Source: Bactrocera neohumeralis
Taxonomy: Eukaryota; Arthropoda; Insecta; Diptera; Tephritidae
Assembly: GCF_024586455.1 (NCBI RefSeq)
Contig: NW_026089663.1
Coordinates: 23,884 to 87,883, forward strand
Length of the DNA: 64,000 bases
Reading direction: 5' to 3'
The notes beneath the pieces were generated by a model that saw only the letters and a program-made list of their open reading frames with translations, had not been told where the DNA came from and searched no databases. This document shows positions 33,000 through 42,609 of the stretch, piece by piece. Every line of letters starts with the position of its first letter. The stretch's first letter is position 1. The translations under genes were made by a program, and so were the position numbers.

Positions 33000-33616
33000 C
33001 AGTGGCGTAGCTACAACTTCTTCGATATTAAATATATGTATAAAATTTAGGAACTAGAAGCCACGCAAATTCTGAGATTCCAAAATTCTCACAATACGGT
33101 TTTTGAGGAAATTGATAGTAAATTTACAAGACATCTTAATAAAAGCCATAGAAATCTTGTACACTTTTGCCCTAAATCTTGTACACTTTTGACACAATTT
33201 GCTGGAATTTTTACCGGAATTGGAGTTTTTAAATACCATTTTTGAAAATTTAGAGAAATAAAAGTATTTGTTACATTCAAAGTATAGGGTAACTGTAATA
33301 GTGACACGTCGCTAGACAAAGCTAGAAAAGTGTATCTTTAAGTTCTATCACTGCTTTTAAGAAAGATATAAGCCAAAATATATAAGACAAATTCAAAGAC
33401 TGAAGAGTATTCGAGTAAAACTTAATATTTTTCATTGTTATTCAGATTATTACATTGTGAGTGTACAACTCTTTATCTTTTATAATAAATTTTTTAAAAA
33501 AATTTGTTGAAGTATTTTTCTGAATATTAGAAACCAGCGAAGATCGTTTTGCCGCCCCCAAGACGTTGCGCCCGGGGCGACGGCCCCCTTCGCACCCCCC
33601 TTTAGCTACGCCACCG
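33000..33616. mobile_element. hAT-type MITE with 8-bp target duplication
   Basis: The ends CAGTGGCGTAGCTA and TAGCTACGCCACCG are inverted repeats of about 14 bases with one mismatch. CATACAAG precedes (32992-32999) and follows (33617-33624) the element exactly. Terminal CAGTGGCG and an 8-base duplication point to hAT. The right subterminal part is GC-rich (GCGCCCGGGGCGACGG). There is no transposase; the minus frames at 33054-33319 lack motifs. Confidence 0.88.
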
Positions 33617-33753
33617 CATACAAGCTTACATTACTTAGTGTATGCTAGGGCGTATGAGTGATGCGCAATGCGGTGGCTGGCAAGTGCTTGCATACATAAT
33701 ACACGGGGAAATTAAAGTGAGAATTGTAGGTAAACTAGAGCTCTCAGCTGACT

Positions 33754-33851
33754 TCTAGTAGCGGGAATGTGGTTCATCCTACCTACTATACCGACTACTG
33801 ATGCCCACGGAGCTGCACCTAACCAAAATTTTGTTTTTGCAGGCCAGTGTT
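33754..33851. mobile_element. partial second copy of the 227-bp MITE
   Basis: From CTAGTAGCGGGAATGTGG to CAGGCCAGTGTTAT it matches 32827-32926 at roughly 85 percent by eye. The left half is missing. Confidence 0.6.
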
Positions 33852-34299
33852 ATGACTACTATATTTAATATAGTAATAATTATGTTTAAGTAAATGTCTA
33901 TTTCCCTCCCAAAAACTACTTCTGGATACGCCGCAGTATTATAAGATATCAAATATATCGTAATCTATTGATTGAGTATGAAATGTTTTGTTAAAGCTGA
34001 AGTTATTTCTTTCTTCCTATTTAATTTACTGATACATATACTATATATCTGATTTTCTTAATTTTTCATCTAAAATAGCGGTTGAATATTTTCGTTTCGC
34101 TATAATGTTTCTTGCTGAAAGTTGTTTTGTGCGTTGACTGAAAATTTTTACAAGGAAATAGTTATAAGGGATAAGAGCGACTGTGAACAATTTATTACCC
34201 GTAGTTACATGTTGACCCAATTTATCGGGGAATACAAACCACTGTATATAGACGTTTCGATTTGCACTCACACTCGCGTGGTCGATTAAAATGAAAAAA
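33852..34299. other. unassigned stretch
   Basis: AT-rich. It could contain the far end of the BEL LTR that follows on the minus strand. The 76-codon minus frame at 34041-34271 is not recognised. Confidence 0.35.
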
Positions 34300-34868
34300 C
34301 AGTATATTCGGGAAGATTACAATATAATAATTATCCTTTATTTATACAAATGTTTTGTGCGATATTACATAAATTGTGGTGTTATTGAATTAATGTCCAA
34401 TATCTTGGATCAATGTCGATCAGGGTCAAAGATAGCGTTGACGCGGCGCAGTATAAAATCGAATGTAGATGTGCGAACTGTATGTGACGAATGTGTCGAA
34501 GGAATTGTGTGTAACGAAGTGTTGTCCAAAGGATCGCTGCAAATCGGTGCGGGCGGAACGCTGTCGATCGGAGTTAAAAGTAGTGTTGACGCGGCGCAGT
34601 ATCTAATCGAATGTCTTGTAGACGAATGTTGATGTGCGCAGTGTGTCGTACGAATATAAAACAAAAGCAGCGATGATCCAATCCTTTTGTTTGTTATTAG
34701 ATAGTTGTCATCTGCTGTGGTGAAATCCGATTTGTCCCCCGATGTGGTGTATTAGGACATGTTGTTTTCAGATGTTGAGTGTGGTGTTCCTCTCAGGGGA
34801 GTTGAGTTGTGGTAGGGTGCGCCAGTTTTTCCCAGATAGAGTGGGGGAGGTTTACCTCATTTAAAGAT
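34300..34868 (-). repeat. BEL/Pao element A, 3' LTR (approximate)
   Basis: On the minus strand, TTTAAATGAGG follows a GGGGCCCAG purine-rich box, the same junction as at 63401-63420. Shared elements with the plus-strand LTR include ACTGCGCCGC with ACATCAACATTC stretches. A possible AATAAA signal lies near 34335. The outer end is not defined, so the coordinate at 34300 is a guess. Confidence 0.55.
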
Positions 34869-35160
34869 ACTGGGCCCCTAGGCAAATATTTTGCCTAGTA
34901 TTACACGTATGTGTGATATATGCGATTGCATCTATAGCGGAGTACTTCTGGTAGAGTACCCGAGCGCGCAGAATACCTGCAAATGCTAAAAACGCCTTTG
35001 ATTTTAAACATATTTGGTATGCATTTGCTTTTGTTTCCTTGATAGGCTTATTATTTATGGTTTTATTTAAATCTTCTTTACCATCGGTTTGTTAAACTGG
35101 CTGTTGATTATTTGCGTTTTCTGTGTTATCGCCAATTGTTGTAATTTTTTTATGATTGGC

Positions 35161-35349
35161 TTATTTAGGAAAGCGACTCCACGCTGGCTCAGGTGGGGCC
35201 AGAATGAGTGCTCCTTTGAAAACTTGCCCTGAGGTTAGGGCTTTTAAATGAGAGGGATCTTGCGAACGTGCAGTGAGTGAGCGTGAATTGAAATCGGCTT
35301 CGGTTCTTGTTAATACTATACATAATTGTTCATAGTTAATTTGAAGCAT
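35161..35349 (-). pseudogene. BEL/Pao integrase C-terminal remnant
   Basis: The 62-codon frame reads INYEQLCIVLTRTEADFNSR and continues SLTARSQDPSHLKALTSGQ. This is the NSRPLTPLS..LTPGHFL block that follows the catalytic core in BEL integrases. The DDE core is deleted. A stop follows AWSRFPK close to the LTR. Confidence 0.75.
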
Positions 35350-36022
35350 TTTATAGCTATAAGAAGAGCGCTTGATAGATGCGATAAGAGCGACATTTTA
35401 TTTTGTAAGTGTAGGTGCGTCTCTGTATCGCATTGGGAATATGGTGACCCCTTAACTTTTCTTTTGCGTTTTTTCTCATAATTATAAAATTTAGCTATGA
35501 GGCAATATTGAACGAAATGTCTCGATTTTTTGACTGTCTGGTATTTACAATTGAAGATATAAGCGTTATTATTTACATTTTGCATATTGAATTAGTAATT
35601 AGATTGTGGTCGTGGCATCGCTTTGTGCAATATGGATATTCAGAAACCGTATTGGCTTTGTATGTGGGGAATAGTTTACCCATCGCGGTATTTATACATA
35701 TATGCGAAATTTTAGTTCGGTTTCATTTGTTCGTCCCATAAAACTTGCGCCAGTAATCATAACGGGTGAAGGCCATACTGGGTGGTCGAAAGTAATATAT
35801 GTTTGAAATTTTATTGTTGGAACTGTATTCTGGCTTTATTTTATTGCCAATATGTGGGGTGTTAGACAATTGTGACTCTAATGGTAGTCGTACGACGTAC
35901 TGGCTGTTATTTGATCGCATAGTTATGGGGTTAAGTTTCCTTAAATGTGAATTTAGGTATTTGTTTTTATTGTACTCAACTTGAGTTGGTATGGTGCTGA
36001 CTAGTTCTGAAACTAGTCCACT

Positions 36023-37220
36023 TTATGTTTCGCTGTGCAGCGTTTGAGATTTTTGTGCGTTTGAGCAGCATGTTGTCTCTTGGCAATTTTTCGAACTTTG
36101 GGTTTCGCGATTTGCTTTTGCATTTAACCCTGTGGTTCTTTTTGTATAAGCGCTTCTTTGGCGTGAGGTGGGGTATGTGCTATAATGAAGCATTGAATAG
36201 TGTCTTTTATTACAAAATAAGCAATTAAACTTGCTTTTGCAATTTTTTAGATTGTGTGCATGGAACAAGCAGTTTGTACCGAGTCTTTTTGATCTGACAA
36301 AGTTGTCACTTTCGTTACTTTTTATGTTTTTAAACCTCTGGCAAGATATAAGTTTATGCCCTCTTTTACATCGTTCGCATGACGTATGTTTTTTCTGTGC
36401 GGATGTGAACGATAGTGTTTTGTAAAAACTTTTGTTTAAATTTTGATTGCTTCTAGCTGGGGGTCTATTTAAGCTTTGATTTTGGTCTTGTTTAGTGTTT
36501 TTAGTTTTGACTATTTTTTCTACGACCCTTTCCGGAATTTCATATTGCGTAGTCGGAAAATCTTTCATTTGTTGCCACGTTGGGCACTTCTTTCGTGATG
36601 AAAGCGATTGCTCCCACAAAAGTAACGATTTTTCTGGTAATGCGGCGGTACAAACGTTTACCAGAATTGGGTCCCAACTGTCTGTGGAGATATTTGATGT
36701 CGATAGAACCGACAAACAATTTGAAACAGTGGATTCTAATTTGATGAATTCTACACTTGTTTCTGTCTTAATTTTTGGCAAGTTCATTGGTGTCGTTACT
36801 TGCTTATCGACCAGTATTCTTTAATTTTCGAATCTTGCTTTTAGAGCTTTCCAAGCCAAATTGAAATTATCGTCATTAAGAGCGAACTGTTTTACTATTA
36901 TGCATGCTTGGCCTTTGGTTTTTTATCTGAGGTGATACAATTATTTTGCTTTTGATAGTTGCGGATGGTTGATGTAAACGGCTGTAAACATGTCCCGGAC
37001 ATAACCTCCATAAAATGTTTCTGTGTCACATGCGGGCACCCCGAGAGACAAGTTCTCTTGAAATTGTTGCATTTTTGGCAGCTCTACTCTCGGATGTGGA
37101 GTAGGTGCAATTGCTTTTATTAGCTTTTATTGATCGGAGATCATAGCTTTTGTTTCTTCATATTGGTCTAAGCAGTTTTCGTAAATATCGTAAGCCGATA
37201 ATTTAAAATGTTTGTATTTA
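36023..37220 (-). pseudogene. BEL/Pao gag
   Basis: The DUF1759-like capsid region is readable from about 37200 (YDIYENCLDQYEETKAM, VELPKMQQFQENLSLG, ALNDDNFNLAWKALKARFEN) with several stops. From 36787 on, 255 codons are open. Residues about 140-155 of that part form a CX2CX3HX4C knuckle (CERCKRGHKLISC). The CLFHAHNLKNCKSKF and CLFCNKRHYSMLH cluster typical of BEL/Pao gag follows. It would package element RNA into particles. Confidence 0.8.
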
Positions 37221-38034
37221 TTTTTACTTGTTTTTTCATTCCATGTTGTTTAACCGTTTCGGGACGATGGGGATGTTTTTATCCCGAAGAAATTCAAAAA
37301 ATCGTATCTGTCACAATATAGAAGCGATTTGGTTCAAAACAGTCCCAAATCATTCATTATACTCTTCTCTACAAAAACAACAATACCAGCTGTTGGTTGG
37401 AGTCATCAGTTTTTTATTAAATGTCATTTTCTTAGACACGTTCTTGCGTAGATGGTATTTGTTTGAAAAAAGCATAGAAAATAAGTTATTTTTAATTGAA
37501 TTATAGTTACATTTTGTGCAAATAGTGCTAATCTATTGAAATAAAAAGTTTAGAATAAAGAATAACTTATTTTCCTTGTAAGAAGTCAAGGTAAGTTCCG
37601 TGGGAAGAAATCATCCCAAGTCTGTTTATTTGTGGGATATTATTATCCCATACGTGCTCATGTACATTATTTTACTTAGAGAATGGAGACCACGCAGACT
37701 GGGTGTTACACAAATTCAGAACTTTTTGAATGAATCGAGTGATGAGGATGATCTGTTTGCTGATAGTGGTTACGCATACAGTCCCAGTGAAAAAAGCAAC
37801 ATTGATTCAGAAGATGGAGAAAACACACAGCCCGGCAGAGCATAGGATGAAGAAATAGAAATTGATCGTGGAAATGAAAGTGCTATGAAAATGAAAGTTC
37901 TGATGATGAAATATACGAAGTTGAACGTTTGGAAGAAGATAATGTGAATGAATGGCCTGATGATATTATAATATGGACAGACCCACAACCAACATTCAAG
38001 CCCCGATTCACTATTAGCCAAGAACAAATCATTA

Positions 38035-38043
38035 GTAATGAGG
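38035..38043 (+). repeat. 9-bp target duplication of the Mutator-like element, left
   Basis: GTAATGAGG at 38035-38043 is repeated at 39302-39310. Nine bases is the usual Mutator duplication length. Confidence 0.88.
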
Positions 38044-39301
38044 GGCGGGGTGCTATAAGGCAAACGGTAATAATGCAAATTTGTGTTATTTCCCACTTGA
38101 TTGTGAAATAACGCAAATTTGCAATATTTCCTTCTATGTTGAGCAATAACACAAACTAATAAATTTGACAATTGAGCAATAAAGCAAAACACTGCACATG
38201 GCAACCCACATGCGTTTGATAAAATTATATGCAGCTGGTAAGCAGTAAGTTCGAAGAACATCTGTTCTAATAGGTAATTTAGCCAGGTGTTTCTTATAAT
38301 ACAAGAATAGAATATATCGGACAATTGAAAATTTAGTGATTATTGCGAAATGGAGGAGGAAAATATTTTGGAATACAAAGTAATAGCTGGTTTGAGGAGA
38401 ACCAGCAAACTTCTGTATGTGGCAAAAGAGGAGCACATATATAGATTCCAAACAAGCAAAGGCGGCATTAAATATTACTATTGCTACAACAAAAATTGCA
38501 AAATTGGTGTGGCAGTTGATTTTAGTAACACAAAATACTGTCGGAAGATTGGTAAATTATATGCCTATCAGCATGGTCCACAAACTGAATTATTAAAAAA
38601 ATTAGAAGCAATAAATAATACTAAAAAGGAAGTGGAAGAAGCTCCAGTAAAACGAACAAGCGTGCGTGAAATTTTTGATAACAGTTGTAAAAAATTTAAA
38701 GAAGCGTCGCACTCATTACAATATGGTACGATGCGCAGACAGTTATTTAATATTAAACAAAAAACATTTCATTTTGGATTTTGAAGAAATCATTAAAGTA
38801 TTAGGAAATGAAAAAGTGTATAAGCAGTTTGGGATTTCGCGTTTTGAGAAGGATGAGAGCGCTTTCTATATTGATACAGTGATCACAACCAATTTTTCCT
38901 ATTCCATATTTGTGTCACCTACAATTACGAATTCTTTGCGTTCCAAAAACTTATCTGAGCCTCGTACCTATATAATCGATGCGACATTTAATGTGATTCC
39001 CGTATCGAAGCAATTTAAACAGCTTCTCATTATTCACATCATCCTTGCAGACCGCGCCGATCCCCCCTCTGCCTCCCGCCCCCCAAGAATTGTATTGTTG
39101 CATAACTACTAAAGTTAACACACTTGCGAATTGCCTGTTCAAGTAATATTAAAAGTAATGAATGGGAAATAATAAAAAATTTGCTTTATTACCAACTGAG
39201 GTTGGAAATAAGGCAAATTCAAAATTTTTGTACTATTTCTCAATTAAAAGTGAAATAAAGCAAATTTTGCCTTATTGCCGTTTGCCTTATAGCACCCCGC
39301 C
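38044..39301 (+). mobile_element. Mutator-like element (Phantom-type), internally deleted
   Basis: The ends GGCGGGGTGCTATAAGGCAA and its reverse complement extend, with mismatches, over about 90 bases as long terminal inverted repeats with iterated GCAAATT. The flanking duplication is GTAATGAGG. Inside are a FLYWCH-like zinc-finger region and the first part of a MULE transposase, ending at a GC-rich patch. Most of the catalytic domain is gone, so it is non-autonomous. It sits inside a piggyBac gene. Confidence 0.85.
38350..39112 (+). pseudogene. Mutator-like transposase, N-terminal part
   Basis: The first frame (38350-38784) has HIYRFQTSKGGIKYYYCYNK and NCKIGVAVDFSNTKY, then a Y/H pattern like a FLYWCH zinc finger, for DNA binding. 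After a one-base shift near 38700-38760 the second frame (to 39112) reads FILDFEEIIKVLGNEKVYKQ and RTYIIDATFNVIPVSKQFKQ, then LLIIHIILAD. This is the start of the MULE catalytic domain with the first aspartate (IDATF). The rest of the DDE core is missing. Confidence 0.8.
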
Positions 39302-41500
39302 GTAATGAGGGTATAACTCGTGAACTGAAACCTTTGGAGGTATTTTTAAAGCTATTGCCTTGAAGCTTTATTCATCACATAGTATATTGTACCAATGAGA
39401 GAATTGATATTCATAATATAAGCCATGTAAAAAACAAACGAGTTAGAACCGATTTTGGTGAGATCCTCATAATTCTCGGATGCACATTTGTAATGTCATA
39501 TAATCGAGTGCCTTCTTTGAAAGACTAGTTTTCAAATATCCCTTCATTGGGGAATCCATACATAAAAAAGCCATGTCCAGAGATCGGTTCTTACACGTTA
39601 TGTCGAAACTATATTTTTTCTTTTCTCATTATCATACCAGCCTGATCCAAAACCTAACACATATTTCATTGATGATTTGGTCAATTGTCTCAAAAGCACC
39701 TTTCAAAAATGTAGATCCGACTCTACATTCCAAAGCATTGATGAGTCTATGACCAAATTTTTGGGTCGCTCTACCTTGAAGCAGTATATGCCATTGAAGC
39801 CAGTGAAGAGAGGAATAAAATTATGGATGAGATGCGACAGTATGACTGGCTATACTTACGATTTTAATATATATTCCGGAAAAGAAGACAATTCGCATAC
39901 ATCATCCACATTAGGCGAACGCGTTGTTATGAAATTGGCATCGACCATCAGATATCCTGACACTACATTGTGTTTTACTGTTTTTTCACGTCAACAAAAT
40001 TGATAAATAATATTCCTTTTCCAGCTTTAGCTACCTGTATTTCTAACAGAAAAAATTTACCTAAAGTTACTGAAAAACTAAACAGAGGAGAATATGTTTT
40101 CAAGTGTAATTCATCTGGTACTTTGGCAATGGTTTGGCAAGATACTAAACAAGTAATGCTTCTAAGCAATTGCCATGAGGCTACAGTGGGCACGGTTCAA
40201 AGAAAACAAAAAGATGGCACCAGAGTTGATGTGACTTGTCCAGATTTAGTGAAAACATACCGAAACATTATGGGTGGCGTAGATTTGGCCGACAAAATGG
40301 TTACCCTGTATGAACTAAACCGAAAGTCTGCTAAATGGTGGCGAAAAGTTTTCTTTCAACTTATGATGACATGCGCCGTAAATGCTTGGATTATTCATGC
40401 GGAAACAAACCATCCACGTCAGAAAAGAGAACCGTTCTTGGGATTCTTGGTAGAGCTATCCGAATGCCTCATCGACGAAGGGAAAAAGAATGCGAAAATT
40501 CAGCGCAAAGTTCGAACAGGACCGGTCTCCGCAATGAAACAAAAAATTAAACAAAATCTGGGAGATCATTTGCCACAAAGAACGAACAAGAGACAACGAT
40601 GCGTAAATTGTGCTAAAAAGGGCAAACAGAGCCGTACAAATCAGATTTGCATTGCTTGCAATTTGTAATTTTGTAAAAAATGTTTTACTCCTTGCCATCA
40701 GATATAAATAAAATGTCTTATAAGATAAAATTGAATATATGTATAAACGACAAAATAAAATGAAATCGAGTCTTTTTATCCAAGGCCTATATCACCTTTT
40801 TTATTAATATTTTTGAATAGAGATGGATTTGGGATGTTTTTATCCCAGGACAATTCTCCTTTTAGGGATGCGCTAAAAATATATAATCAAATTAGTTTCA
40901 TATTAAAATAGCCATATGAGACGAAATAAACACTTTTCTTTGAGATTGTACGTCACAAAAGTTCCCATCCCGAAACGGTTAAATGAGTTAAGCATCCACC
41001 TCCTCTACCCGGTAAAACTAGCGCATCCTATTGCTACACACAACTCAACACATCTGTACGCCAACCCACTTAACATCGGGAAAGCAGGCTCACTTCGTTA
41101 CAAACCATTCGCTATCAACATTCGACCTATACAAGCCGCACTTTTACTTTTCGATTCGATACTGCGCCGCACATCAACATTCTCTTTTTTTCGATGAACA
41201 AGTTTTTCCGTTTGCAACACCTATCTCGCGCGCTACAGTTTGAACTTCGACCGCAAGTTATCTGGCGCGCTATCTACATACGCTGCATTGGTTGCCTAAA
41301 TAATTGAGACATTTAATTTTAAGAAAAGGAACCTTTGTATAAAGTTAAATTTCTCTTAAATAAACTATATTTTATACTACATACTTAAGTGATAAGGTGT
41401 TTTCATTTCAAATGTGCGTGATAACCATTTAGACAATTTAGTGATTCCCAAAGTACTAATAGAGATACATATGTATCTATTTGTTACAAGATTAAACATG

Positions 41501-41518
41501 GTCCTTCGAGCCTCACAG
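41501..41518 (+). promoter_or_regulatory. primer-binding site of BEL element B
   Basis: TGGTCCTTCGAGCCTCAC follows the CA end of the LTR directly. The position and the leading TGG fit pairing with the CCA end of a tRNA. I did not match it to a named tRNA. Confidence 0.6.
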
Positions 41519-42201
41519 AAAGGCACTAGTGGAAAAACATAAATCACAATAAAAATATTAATATATACTTGTGCGGTGAACAAAAATCAAAAAGTGTGCA
41601 GTGAGAAAAAGAACAAAAAAAAGAAAGAATAGAAAACAGTGCTGGGTCAACCAGAATAAAAAAACATACCCGCATACTTATGTAAGGTGCAGTGCAGTAC
41701 ATTTAAAATATATACATACAGTCATACATACATAAAGTGTAAAGACAACAAAACGAACGAAAAACAATTTCAACAAAGACAAGAGCAACAAAATAACGCG
41801 CGTTACCTAAACACAAGACATCAACTAAATAATTAATCGTGGGCGAAAACGAAATTTAAACAATAATCTTAAACACAAATCGGGCTCGAAAAACTAAAAC
41901 ACCAATAAAACAAACAAAAAAGAAACAAACGGCCGCGCACATTACAACAAATATACATACACACAACAAAACAACGGCAGAAGGAGGTAGCCTGCTGGAG
42001 CAAATAAAGAGGAACAAATCGAAAAAAGAAAAATACCCTGCATAAACATAGCAAAATACCAAGTGAGCGTATCAAGTCCTTTAATATTATATATTATATG
42101 CACATACATATGTATGGATGACACATTTAATAATTTAATGCGGCTGCCAAACGGTGCTAATTTTTAGGTTTAATTTACCGGGAACTGTTATATATAATAT
42201 A
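41519..42201 (+). other. A-rich leader of BEL element B
   Basis: A purine/A-rich non-coding stretch between the primer site and the Helitron insertion point, as in retrotransposon leaders. Minus-strand frames at 41856-42124 rich in F and C are reflections of this base composition. Confidence 0.5.
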
Positions 42202-42240
42202 CTAGGAGCGACCCGCGCCGGCTTCGCACGGATGCAATGC
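42202..42240 (-). other. Helitron 3' terminal hairpin and CTAG end
   Basis: On the minus strand CCGTGC pairs with GCGCGG over a seven-base loop (GAAGCCG). The CTAG terminus lies about a dozen bases after the stem. This structure marks the end of rolling-circle transposition in Helitrons. A related GCTTCGCACGGGC copy lies at about 42307. Confidence 0.8.
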
Positions 42241-42609
42241 TGATGCTAAAGACATTACAGAAAAACTGTGAACATTGCAGTGGATGTTGTTACATACACA
42301 TAGCGGCTTCGCACGGGCACTCAACATGACATTTACACAAATATTCACAATTTTTTGCGTCGAATTTAAAAAAAAATATGAAATTTAATTCTTATATATT
42401 ATTTAAGATTTTTTTTGTACTTTTTTTTTCATTGTTTTATATTTTTTTGTTTTTGTATTTTTTATTAGTGTTTTTTATATTTTTTTACGTTTTAATTTTT
42501 TTGTTTAATACGTTTCTTTTGTTTGTTTTTTCTCAATATCAGATTTTTTTGTTTATATTTTTAATTATTGCAAAGAGGTCATAATCCCAAAAGAAAAACC
42601 TTTTACTGT

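Larger units (their letters stand above)
34869..37246 (-). mobile_element. BEL/Pao retrotransposon A, internal region, pol-deleted
   Basis: The minus strand holds gag (36023-37220) and a short middle region. A remnant of the end of integrase lies at 35161-35349, just before the LTR. Protease, reverse transcriptase and RNase H are absent. The 5' end is cut at 37246, where the plus-strand BEL copy starts (TGTTTAA). The same gag-to-integrase-tail structure occurs at 62252-63410. Confidence 0.75.
37600..40668 (+). pseudogene. piggyBac transposase, interrupted
   Basis: The acidic N-terminus (NFLNESSDEDDLFADSG) is followed in a shifted frame by TDPQPTFKPRFTISQEQI, where the Mutator-like element is inserted. 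After it, the transposase continues with QSIDESMTKFLGRSTLKQYM (first aspartate), LWMRCDSMTGYTYDFNIYSG and MGGVDLADKMVTLYELN (third aspartate). The end is a cysteine-rich RCVNCAKKGKQSRTNQICIAC. The DRFFTS-type block with the second aspartate near 39985 is broken by what looks like a one-base loss. It is dead from both the shift and the insertion. Confidence 0.88.
37254..40978 (+). mobile_element. piggyBac element with TTAA duplication
   Basis: CCGTTTCGGGA at the left is repeated inverted at the right (TCCCGAAACGG). TTAA lies at 37250-37253 and 40979-40982. A second, subterminal box GGGATGTTTTTATCCC is present near both ends (37271 and 40834). Without the Mutator-like insertion (38044-39301 plus one duplication) the element is 2458 bases, a normal piggyBac size. 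Confidence 0.92.
37247..41500 (+). repeat. BEL/Pao element B, 5' LTR (split by piggyBac)
   Basis: TGTTTAA at 37247-37253 and the continuation AATGAGTTAAGCATCCACC from 40983 together match the start of the 3' LTR at 63411 (TGTTTAAATGAGTTAAGC). The LTR would be about 525 bases. It ends ATTAAACA at 41500, directly followed by a primer-site-like TGGTCCTTCGAGCC. It has the TG..CA termini expected of an LTR. Similarity to the 3' LTR is about 90-95 percent over 300 bases, apart from a deletion of about 30 bases here. Confidence 0.7.

Noticed and set aside
34410..34664. Frames in the BEL LTR (plus 34291-34632, minus 34410-34664)
   Set aside because: They fall in an LTR. The repeated ACTGCGCCGC/GTCAACAC blocks give matching words in both frames, and no domain is seen.
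37200..41300. BEL sequence in opposite orientations on the two sides of the piggyBac, suggesting ectopic recombination between piggyBac copies
   Set aside because: The left flank is TGT+TTAA, exactly the first bases of the plus-strand LTR, and before it lies gag of the other BEL copy. A simple piggyBac insertion at the LTR start explains both flanks.
41856..42124. Small cysteine-rich minus-strand frames that could be taken for secreted peptides
   Set aside because: Three overlapping frames share the same A-rich leader DNA. The cysteines come from ACA repeats and no conserved spacing or signal peptide stands out.
42378..42584. 68-codon plus frame, F/L/I-rich
   Set aside because: Low-complexity T-rich DNA in the Helitron 3' region, antisense to the element.
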